Assembly (NCBI GenBank): GCA_010014835.2
Contig: JAAAKB020000024.1
Location: 1,826,176 to 1,886,170 of the forward strand
Length of the DNA: 59,995 nt
Direction: 5' to 3'
Source: Apostichopus leukothele
Lineage: Eukaryota; Echinodermata; Holothuroidea; Aspidochirotida; Stichopodidae
Part shown: positions 25,001 to 37,000 of the stretch, one piece after another
Numbering within the stretch: position 1 is the first letter of the stretch
Layout: each line of letters opens with the position of its first letter
The notes under the pieces: model-generated
What the model was told of the DNA's origin: nothing
The model's input: only the letters and a program-made list of their open reading frames with translations
Databases searched by the model: none
Translations under genes and position numbers: made by a program

Positions 25001-28000
25001 TCTTTGTAGAATAACACCAATATTCTCCTGGGAGTTGAGGATTCAAAACATGAACTGGATCAAGGCTGGATAAAGGGACGCCTAAATTGTTAATTTGCAG
25101 GATGTTAACTTAACAGCCTACATGTACTGGATCAAGGTTGGATAAAGGGGTGCCTAAATTGTTTATATGCAAGATGTTAACTTAACAGCAGCCTACATTT
25201 ACAGACAAAATGCCAACTGTTTAATTTTTCCTCTTCCTTCTCTTCATATCGATGTTATTACTACACTACTATTACTCACTGCAAGGCACTATGTATGCAT
25301 CTGTAACAGCAAACAATATGACTAGATATGACACATTAACATTATGTCATCTAAAACAAAGATATCAAAGCACCTTAAGTCTAATGATCAACAAAAGGTT
25401 GGCCAAAACAGTTTGAGCCATTTTTTTTTACGGAGGAAAAATCTACTGACATACAAATATTTCAAAGGCTTGTACTCTGTAGTATGTGCTGTACCACTTA
25501 CGGCTTTATGCAAATAAAAAGCCAAATATCATACAGATGTTGCTTCTACGAGGAATCTATTACTCGAACAAACAAAAGGGCTAGAGGGATAGACTGTGCG
25601 TTTAAGTCTGCATAACGTAAGTAAAATGTGTAAAATACCAACAAGATGAGGAGGTACCAAACAAAATAGGATTATACTTCATTTTGATTTGAGTATTTCA
25701 CAATCTAGTGGTATCGTTCTAGCACAATATCAAGGTTGTCTACAACAGGAATGTTTCTGTAGTTCCCCTCCCCCCCCCACCCCCCAATCTCAACAGGAAT
25801 GATGAAAGATAAAGGTGGAAAAGGAAAAATCAAAATTTTTTCCTATATTGGAATACCTTGGGGAACAACTCGATAAATGGGAGCAGCTACTTAAATGGTT
25901 GTAATTCCTCAGTTTGACTGCTAGCCAATTATGTTTGGATATTACATGACCTGATCAAATATCAAAAACTTAAAAACCAATGCAAATTACTGTTTAAATA
26001 TCCCCAACCCCAGCTCTCAAGCATGTAACATTTCTTCCAGCTATGATACTTACCATACTACAGAATAGTTGATCATGTTATTACAGCAAATCAAATTGTT
26101 TCTAGCTCAGTTTTGCTTCTATTCGCAAAAAATGACTAAGTCATTAATCAAGTTTTATATCCCCAACCAACAACTATTCAGTAAATATAATGACATATCT
26201 ACAATTTCAACTTACCTTGACTTACAGAAAAACACTTCAAGCAGCATTTTGAGTTTGATGTGTAATTTTATCAAATATACCAATACTTCTCAAACTCCGA
26301 TGACAATGGATTAGACTAAGATACACTCTTAAACTTGCTCATCTAGCAAATCTTAAAATTAAAGAATCAATTTAGGTTCTCATTGTTTTGTCTCCCAAAA
26401 AGCATCTATATCTGTATGAATCTCACATAAACTGCACCCCCACCCCCCAAAAAATCAAACTATTTAATTTGTAAAGAAACTTGACTAGTAGTGATACCAA
26501 CAAATTAAATTACTATGGGATTTTGACTTTCGAACATCATCAAAATTGTTTGTTTCCAAAAGCAACCAAAAAAGCTGTGTAAAATGTTATTTTCGTTAGG
26601 AGGACTCTCCTGAGACTGAAACAAGTAGACTCACCTGATGTGTTACTGGCATAGGTATGATCACTGCTGCACCACTGTAATGGGGGTAGGAATGGTAAAA
26701 CTGTTCCCTTCCATATTTCTGCCACATTTTCTTGTATACCTAAACACTCTCTAGAAATGGGTCTGACTGTCTCAGACAACGTGCTAGATCCCCACGCAGT
26801 GTCTACGATTACTAATATTCTCTTACAGTCGATCATTAATATGAACTTTGTAATTTGACGTTGGAATTTTTCAACTTGTACTGGTCCCTTAATATTCTTT
26901 CTGCTTACAAAGCTCGTTGGAGTGTGAGAGCACACAAGAACAACTCATTAGACATACGAATACAAACCCAATGTGCTCTTTTGAAGATGCTAAACTGTAA
27001 AACAGCTCTCTAAGTAGAGATGCTGGCATAGAATAAATCCATCTACCAGCATATTTTACATCTATCGTATATAGTAGCGCGTGTTCAAATCCATTTTTTC
27101 CCCTTTCCTTAGCTCTTTATTTCTTGCGATGCTGGGTAATAATGCCTGACTGCATTTTGCTCTGTGGTATAATAAAATCACTAAAACCGCCGCATCGATA
27201 GGCGGGTAAAAACACTTTACCAACTGACTAAACAATGCAAATGACTGGAAACTTAAAGAATAACAAATTAAGCAGTAACAAGCACGGTAGCTACAAAATA
27301 CTTGGCAGCTCAGTGTGGTGAAAAGGTTACAGAAGTTACTCGAAACCTGCAGAATTAGGATACACTTTTGCAACTTTGTGTTTCTACTGGAGTCTCTAAT
27401 AACATCACAGCAATACATGAAACTGACCACTAGCAACAACAGTCTGATTAAGAAGGTGCATTCAGCCGCAAATCTACGAGTTTCACCTACAACAACTATG
27501 GTTGTTGTGTTTTCTGAACCTGCACTGTAGAACGTCAATAGTTCACTTATACTAAAACTCCACAAACTGATGAAATGTTGTAAATCAATGACTCAAAATC
27601 AAAATGCCATTGTACACGAGCAGTACATGTAAGAGTAAGTAGTACCCTGTCAGGGTAACACTTTCATGATTACATTGATCACCACACCAGCAGCAATTCA
27701 TGATTGCATCACCAGTAGGTAGTACCCTGTCAGGGTAACACTATCATGAAAACCTTGATAACCACATCATCAGCAGTTAATGATTGAATCACGTTTAAGT
27801 AGTACCCTGTCAGGGTAACACTAGAATGATTACGTTGATCACCACATAAGCAGTTCATGATTGCATCAGGAGTAAGTAGTACCCTTTCAGGGTAACACTA
27901 TCATGATAACATTGATAATCACAAGCAGTTCCTTGTTATACTCTGCATGGAAGGAAGTTACTCCAAATTTGTGATCGCACAGAGCTGAGGTAAGAACTGA

Positions 28001-31000
28001 TAATGGGCATCAATTACCTTTTTTGATAACGACATATTCAGCATTCAACATGATATTTATAAACTCACTTATATACAATGCGTCATTAGCACATATTTCT
28101 ATTTCAATCCCTGTGGAATTGATACCTGATACCAAATCTAACAGCACACAACACACATGCACACATAATTAGCCTCTGGAGGTTAACCCTTCCATTGTTA
28201 CCAATACAGTCAAATCTGGATCAATATTGCATTGAACACTAAACTCCATTTTATATATAAATATAATAGTTTATTGTAATCTAAACTAATGTTTACTGAA
28301 AAAGAAATGGTAAAACCAACTTTCTTTAGTCCTATATCACCAAGTTTTGGTCCACAAAAAGATTCCCGGAATAGAAATCATTGGAGATTGGTTGAGATCT
28401 CTTACAATGTCCTTCGACGTTCCATATGTAGGTCGGATCAGCAAAGCGATGGTGTTATCATTACAGGAGACCCAGACACAGCCTGGAAATCCACACTAAT
28501 CCTATATCACCAATACAACATCTTTCTCAGCTTACTCTCAATCTAGATAGTTACCAATTTTTAAATCCGCTATCGTAAAGTTCAAATTGAGGTACGCATT
28601 TGAAAACCGCAACAACGGTATTGGCTCTTTGTCATCGTACTAGCTATTCTTTAGAAACCATCAATTTGAAAGACCACACTCCTGACGGTAGGCTTCCTGG
28701 ACAGTTTGTCATGACTCACTGACCCACTGCTTGGGCAACTAACATACTGACTCACAGACTGACTAACTGACTCACAGAATGGCTTGCTGACTCACAGACT
28801 GGTTTACTAATTAACAGACTGACTAGCAAAGACTGGTTTACTAACTAACAGACTGACTAGTGAACTGGCTGATTGACTCACAGAATGGCCATCTGACTAA
28901 CTGACTCAAAGATTGGCTTATCGACTAAGAGAATGGTTGACTAATTTTACGGACTGGCTAACTGACTAACAGACTGATAGACTGACTGGCTCACACATGT
29001 TACTAATGTACTGTTGTCAATCTCCCTCTCTGTTTTCTCAAACTGCTTTTCTTACATATGATTTAAACTAGACAGCAAAATTGTCAAGCCGGCAAAATGT
29101 TGAAAATCACTTGGAACAATTAATTAGTTACTCATTAACATTAATATGACGAAGGGAAAACTCAGCAAGGATGTACTAGTTTGATCAATTACAACATTAT
29201 TTGGAGTAATCTTTGGTAGTTTTCTTTCAAAATACCTGACCAAACCACAAGCTGATTTGAAGTTTATGAGAAAAGAGAAGGGAGAGGAATATTGTGTGTA
29301 CTTACATGGATACCACTCAACTGTTTTATCCTCTTCCTTTGTGAAACTGTAAACAGAAGGCAGGATGAAATATTAAATGTTGAGACATTGGACACATCAT
29401 AGCCAATGCTGTCACACCTGTCTGACCTCACCCCCCCACCCCCGCCCCCTCCCCCATCCGCCAGGGTGAGTATGCAGGGATACCATAAGTTGGTTCATTG
29501 TGGTACATATATAACAGTCCGCTTCAGGTAAGAATTGCTTGTTAACAATATACAAGAATCAGGTTTCTGAAATCTATCATTATAATGTGACAATACTAAT
29601 GTTTACATGCATAGAATGTATTACTACACATCTTTTCACTTTTATAGCAATTCAGCCATAGATGAATAATATTTTGTTATCTGCTGCCAGGTAAACTGCT
29701 TCCTATCATTTCTTGCTTTCTCTTAGACTACACCACAGATGCTATTGATTAACAGGAACATAGAATTGTCTGAGTCTGAGTCAATGAATATTTAGGAATA
29801 ACAATGAGTATTACACTGTGTGCTATAAACATGCAGAGTAAGAAGGATAGTTGCACTTTTGAAAGAGAAAAGTTCTAAATGCCTGACAGATCATGAAATA
29901 AATAACATCGTGGGTAAACACTACTGACAAACGCATGGTCAACAATGTGCTGTATGAATGGTCAACAGATCACTTTGTGCATTAAAGACACTTCATGTAC
30001 AAAAGAAAAGTAATGACCCACCCAGCAGTCATACTAGTAAAGGCAAGTTAAAGCAGGCCTTGTCCAGCCCAGAAACCTGCCTTTCTGCTTTCCACATTTT
30101 TCCTTCCTAATCCTGAAAATTTCATCATTAGTGCTCTTTGTAAACCCTTTTTCCCTCTTCTAGTTTCATAGTTAGGTCCAGCATTGTTTTCCCTCCCTAC
30201 ATTCCCTTCCCCCCCTCCCCCTCCCCCCCCCCCCCCCCACCNNNNNNNNNNNNNNNNNNNNNNNNNNNNNNNNNNNNNNNNNNNNNNNNNNNNNNNNNNN
30301 NNNNNNNNNNNNNNNNNNNNNNNNNNNNNNNNNNNNNNNNNATATATATATATATATATATCCATACTTAGAATAAGGTCTGCCTGCTAAAATTAAATGA
30401 GATAATTGTAGAATTGAAATCTGTTTAATTTAACCATTTCCAAAGTCAAACAACTTAACACCCTCTTCTATTTACAGCTAGATCAATTCAGAAGATGTTA
30501 AAAGGGAACAATAACATCTAATAATACAATTCCCTTTTACTTCAGTAGGTATCTTTATTAAATAGACCTTGAAGCAGATGTATTGTAATAGCTTTACAAA
30601 AACACTTTCCTTTGGTAAGAGTTTCAAAAGTGCTTAACGGCTTGTTGCACTTTTTAAATGCTTCGCAAATCTCCTCAATTTAGTAACAAAAAGGGCAATA
30701 GGGGTTGCGAGTCCAATTATAAATTTCCCTACAAGACTCGATTCTTAACCATAACCAAGAGATGCCAATAAAAATCAGAGCTGAGTCTTGTCAACAACGT
30801 TTTCCTCCCTCCAGAGTTTCGGCCGTCTCCGCCCCAACACCTCCGGGCAATGGCCTCGCTTCACTGAATTCCTAATCCATATATCGGTCTTAAATTGGCT
30901 CCCGATGCAATAGGCAAGGAGGCGACTAAACGAGTTAACATGTGCAGAAGTCAATGATAACGGGTTTTTTCTTTGGCCACCTGCGCAGGTGCAGGTTCTT

Positions 31001-34000
31001 GGGGCTTTCAAGCAATGACAAGCCGAGACCTGAGCGAAGGAATTTGAGGAATTAGATAAAACAAAAGATCCCCACATCACACTTCCTCGTCTCTCTCGCG
31101 CTCTTTTCTCTCTTTCACTTTTTGTGGTAAGAAAGAACATTCACATTGCGATGGAACTCGGTTTAAAAAAAAAAGAAAAAAAAGGGATTGATCATTCTAG
31201 ACAAGTCCTTGGTGAGGCCAACCTCTGTCTAAAGAAATGTCAGTGAGATGATGATTAAAAGCCTGTGAAAGTTGAACAAGAGCCATTTAAAATTCTATGA
31301 AACAAGGAAAGAATGCCAAGTTCATTCCTGATGTTATAGGATACAGCTGAATATAAGTTTGTTTAAACTTAAGCCAACCTGCAAAACTTTCAAGATATTA
31401 AATTACAATAAGATATTAATGTTCCATCTATGCAATGATGGTTTAGTTAATCTGTCAAATCGATTGTACAAATGTGAAATATTTATTTAAGTCAAAAGCG
31501 CAGTAAATGTAACATTTAGAATAGGTCATACAGTATGCATTAATGCTTAATTTCTATCGAACACAATCGTAAACCACACTGAACCATTAAGGGGTCATTA
31601 AATATACCAGTTTTAAGAAGACACATGGAAATGCTATATATCTCCTATAACAAGAACAGGACTCATTAATATAAAATAGTTAATTGAATTCATTGTTTGA
31701 CCCAACCTATGTCTAAAAGGAATGTTCAGTATTAAATCATAAAAAAAAATCAACAATTAATTTTGATGAAATCTTGAAAGTCCTCTTCCAAGTATTTCCA
31801 AAGTCACCCTTAATTACACGAAGGAACCTATAAACCTTAATGACCCTGGAAAATTGAGCAATGGTCAGAAACAAAAAGAAAATTGTTGGACTTGCAAAAC
31901 AGTGTCACAGAGTTATTGAGTGAATACATGTTTCTCAATAAAAAACATCTGACTAATATTTGGTGATTCTATTTTGGGTTTAAATATTTAAATGATATAA
32001 ATAAAAAAATTAAGAAAAGTGAGAAACTGTTAAAAAAAAGAATGGAGCAGGTACAAGAAAACCCTTGAGAAAACCAAATTCACAGCGAATTGATTGCCAC
32101 CCTCTGCTGACCCTACAATGACTGATTGTGCCATTTATAAACTATTTGTTAACCAGGGTAACATGAACAAAGTGAGAACTGACCCACTAATCAAACATTT
32201 GGTGAAGACCAATGGCAGACTTCAAACTGTTCCCAAGGATTTAGGTCTACCATAGTCCTTATGGGGTAAACCAAAGATATAGATATTCTGTCAACTGGGT
32301 TGTTTAAATTTGATCAAAGTCTGTACAAAAGGAGAGAAATCAGCAGTATATTGGGATATTGTACAACTATGAATCAGTTCTTTTGTCTCCTCTGCGAATG
32401 TATGTATTGAAGCATTAGGAAGGCATAATACTTCCATGCTTCATACACATAATATGACATCATGACAACTAAACTAATTTCACCATGTGTACAATCTCCA
32501 TAATCTCTTCCAGTTTAGTATACATGTAATTACCAATTATTTACTAATTTAATTAATTTACTGTAATAACCAAGAGAATAATTTATCTGTTATATATAAA
32601 TTGTTATTTTAGATTTTAAATGAAGTTTCGCTGTATATTTATGAATGCTCTGCACAAGAAAACTCCCTTACATAATGTACGTTTAGATAGCGAACCATTT
32701 TACACAGTTAATTCGTATTGAGATTGGACATAGATAAAAAAATTATCTAGGTGACAGGTAAGTTTTTGAAACGGCGCATGGTCATTTCCCCAACGTAACT
32801 ACATCCAAATCTGAAGTTTTTATTGGCACTGAATCTTGACAACTGTGAATACGATGGAAAACTTCAACAGCGGAATGATATCATTCATTCCAATAGCAAC
32901 GACCTATGCAGGTAAAGACACAGTTAAGCCAATGGCACTTTGTTCTATGCTTCTGAATCCTAATTCTACGGATGCCCATAAGCTAATTTTCAATTGCCTA
33001 CAGCCTCTCCTATTCTTATGAGGCGTAACGCACATGTTATCTATTATAGGCTGGTCAGTGGGAGATACTGTAGATAATAAAAAATGTTTCCACAATTTGA
33101 TCTCTTTTGACTCCAAATGACCTTTGACCACCACAAAGCACAAAAGGCTGCTTCTACTCAATATGGTACTCCTTCACACAAAATATGAGATTTGTCCAAG
33201 CTTCCCTTCTTGAGATATTGAGTTTACAAGATTTTCACAATTTGACCCCAAGGCACCCCGAATTAAACTTTGACCTCCACCAAAAACAGTGAGGTTCTTC
33301 TACTCAATGTGGTACTCCTTCACACGAAATATGAGGTTGGTTCAAGCTTCCCTTCTGGAGATACCCTGTTTACAAGCAAGGCGCACACACACACACCAAC
33401 TCATACACACACCCATTCGCCTGCGTGACTACATAGGTTACGATTATCATTGACACCAGAAAGAGGTCACTATAGCAACTGATATAAATTCTGCCCAATA
33501 TCACTTGACAACTATATAACTGTTGCCTAGATTATTATACGCTGACTAGGTTAGGCCGGGCGGCATCACTAAGCATGTTGGATACACCCAGGGTAATAAA
33601 TAATATTGCAATGTTCTAATCAACATTCTCCATGAAAATGATACAATAAACTATAATTACATTTGTGCTCATTTGCTAACATGGCCAGAGAGAGGTTCCA
33701 CTTCAAAAACACAGACAACTACTTTAATACAGAGAGAGCATGTACAGGCGAGAGATAGTGAGGAAGGAAGGAAGAGACAGCCACTGTATTCATCTCTGAG
33801 AGTAAAACAGAACAAGCTGCTCTGATTTTCTGTGGCAACAGTTCACAAAAAGTCTGAAATTTCACAAAACTTCCCAAAACCCTTCACAAGGAATATTTGG
33901 CAGGATGTGTTTTCCTGAACTCACTGCAAGGCACAACACAGTAACACTACATACATCATCCACAATGCAAAATTTACATTGATAAATACCACTTTCACTT

Positions 34001-37000
34001 ACCCTATTAACCCAAACAGAAAATTAATTATTGACTCAATTGACTGCCAAATTTAGCTTGAAAACTGGAATGTAAAGCTATTATACTCACTTGAGATATT
34101 ACTTATTATTTGTACAGAGGTGTGGCACTTTAAACACAGTTCTCACCGTTATTGACTCTGTCAACTGAGCTGCAACAGAAAGCTCTTATATTTCAAAATT
34201 AAAGGCTAACAGATAAGTAGCATTTCCCTGCCTCTGTATGTATACATTCCTACACCAATTCACCTCCCTCTCACGATGTAAACAAAGGCTGGCTTTTATT
34301 TAGACTGGAGGTGGTATTTAATGGAGAGAGAATGTAAGACCACAACATGACACTTTTTATCTTTAATGTAGCAGTGCACATAATATTCAATAATCATATT
34401 TTAACATCCTTGGTCTCAAATTACTGTTTTTTCTACAATGTTTAATAGGCATAGCTGGACGCGAACAAAAAATTCTTCTTTTTTGGCTCATACGTACAGG
34501 CTCATACTAAAGAACCTTTAGTACACAAACAATACTGTGGTTCCCGTTTAGTCGAAAGAGACTGTAATTTAGAGAAATTTGATGTCAAAGTAAGCAGATT
34601 CTGACTGACCAGAAACGTGATGCGTAAGAGCTCACGAACGAACAGGTCACCGTGTGACGTCATTCTGTGGAGTTTACCGCGAACACCAAACAATAGCAAT
34701 GGACTTTTCACGTACTTCTCATAAGAAAGTGAACCTTTTATTTACTTCACTCTTCCAATAAACATGCAGCTACAAGAGAAAGAAATGGTTGTTAGAACTG
34801 TTCACACATTTGTTTAACTCATTTTGGGTAGTAATTCTTCAATTTAAAGTAAATTTTGGTTAAAAAACTGCCTCAACGTCTGGTCATATTTCGTAAGATT
34901 CGCTGCTATTATGGGACAGTATACATACTGTGCCGTACGATATCGAGGTCTTGCCGCAATTGAAATACCTACTTACTTGCAATTAATCGTGTTTGCAGTT
35001 ATAGTTTCCAGTCAATGGATGCAATATTAATTGAATCCACGACATATAAAGCTTTGGGTTTGTCTCAGTCTCGCTGCCATAATGTAAGGCTTTCCGGAAG
35101 TCACAACTCCACAAAAGCAGATAGACAAGCGAAGGGAACAACAAGGTACAAAAAGCAACTGATAGATTCTATATTCCTTATACAAGTTTCAAAAGTTAAA
35201 AAATGTGAAAACTTTTACCGTCTCATTGCAATATATCATGCCTACAATACATATCGTCTGTATGTGTTAGTGTGCATCACTTAGTTAGCTTGGTAGCTGG
35301 GTAGTGTTGGTTGGTTGGTTGGTTCTGCTGATGAGAACTACTGTAAGTCAAACAGGGCCTATTGTGGAGTGTATTCTTTTGTAATATGATCTTTTTTGCC
35401 TGCACCTATGGGGTAAATCACGGCTGAAGAGAAACAATTGAGTATGCACATTAGAATAACGGGGCAATTGTGGCTAATGAGTTTAGGAATATATCAAAAT
35501 TAGCGAGACTTTACCTTTAGCGGGCCTCTGCGTAGACAATACTGCCTATAATACGTGTTTGTGTCGAAGTGCGCTGAAGATATATATTATTCGCCTGCAG
35601 ACGGTGGGAAACCCCGGGAGCGAGAACGTCTTTGCGGGTGCTCCTTACAAAATTAATCCAATGCCTGCGACGTTTTTCGCAGGTTTGATGACTGGGATAC
35701 GTAAAGAAACTTAAATTTCGGTTTTTAGAAGTGTTTTTGCAACCTGCTACTACACTTCGTTGGCATTTTTATTTTAACAGTATGACAGAGTGTCGTATTG
35801 GCACTGTGTTAGTGCTGAAGTGAATACTGAATAGCTTGATCGAAAGTTATCCATTTACATGTTTTCATCATAAGAGTTATCTTCCATGCACATATAAATC
35901 TTTACCAAATTTTGGTCTTTGAGAGATACATATCTAGTTTTCACATTTTGGCAACTACTGATCTTGAACTAACCTCTGACCTCCACCAAAAACATTAGGG
36001 ATCTTGTACATATTATAGAGAAGCTATATGTCAAATATGAGATCTCATGAAGTTCCTATCTTGAGATATTGTGCTTACAAGGTTTTCAGGGTTTGACCTC
36101 TGATGACCCTAAATGACCAAGGCGATCATACCATGCATATTTGAGCTCCTTTGTTGTTCAGGTTCTGGAGATTCAGCTTTTTTTTAGATTTTCACGTTTA
36201 GCCCTCTGCTGACCCCAAATGCTCTCCTACCTCCACCCAAAAACAATAGGGTTCTTATATTTATTATAGGACAGCTACATGCAAGATATGAGAGCCAATA
36301 AAGTTTCCCATCTGAAGATATCGTGTAATTTACAAGGACTTCAAGTTTTGACCCCTCGTGACCTTAAGTGAACTTAAAAAAACTCACAAAGCAATACGGT
36401 TCTTGTACTAATTATGGGGAAGCCACATACCATATATGAGAACTGCAAATGCTACCCATCTTGAGATATCGTGTTAACACGCATACATACATCTATACAT
36501 ACACACATGTATACATACGCACACACACGCACCAATTTGATTGCATAGGTTACTTGCCTGCCTATGGCAAGTAACCAAAAACCAAGAAACAATTTCTGAA
36601 GTAAAATACTGCCTCCACTATAGCTATAGACTGTTAGCACCTGTTTGTGGTCACCTGTGTTACCTGGCAGAGCAGACAGTTGTTATGGTAACCCAATATT
36701 CTTGAATCTGTCTCAGTATCTTTGCACACCTGCTTAGGATGATATACACACCTCTGCCCTCCAAGATAAGGAAAGTACATTGCAAATTGTGTCATGACAA
36801 CAAAATAACATACTTTTAGTTGTAACAAATCCTGATTTTTATTATTTTAAAAATAATATAGTTAAATTACAAAAGAGGAAGGGGTTGGAATTAATTAAAC
36901 TGGATGGTTACTAGGCTTAGGCTAGCAAATTGGTTCTGATACAGAGTTGTGACTCCTACTTGCAAACTGAGTAGAAATTCCTGGTCATGAGAGTGTGGGG

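Larger units (their letters stand above)
23252..26634 (-). other. Intron between the candidate alternative start and the MYPPGS exon
   Basis: No exon is supported. It contains a dispersed-repeat fragment (23640-23785), a 24-bp minisatellite (23789-24184), two-copy direct repeats at about 24628-24686 and 25053-25197, and C-runs near 25748-25785 and 26436-26448. Confidence 0.7.
26728..29305 (-). other. Intron or putative promoter region upstream of the alternative first exon
   Basis: Possible promoter features are an inverted GTCTGA/TCAGAC pair (26761-26777) and an 8-bp inverted repeat ACAACAAC/GTTGTTGT (27489-27508). Further up are two minisatellites. The 167-codon frame at 27062-27565 shows no recognisable domain and may be leader or chance. 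Confidence 0.5.

Noticed and set aside
27062-27565. 167-codon minus-strand frame, partly hydrophobic
   Set aside because: No domain or family resemblance and no splice context. Such lengths occur by chance in 60 kb. It may be leader of the alternative transcript, but coding is not supported.
30048-30390. ORFs across the second gap
   Set aside because: They cross 100 Ns flanked by C-run and (AT)n.
30775-31140. 121-codon minus-strand frame in the GC-richer island
   Set aside because: No donor in frame, no family resemblance; the island looks regulatory rather than coding.
34502-34711. Possible first exon MKSPLLLFGVR
   Set aside because: The first codon is GTG, not ATG, and the donor is GTAAAC in a weak context.
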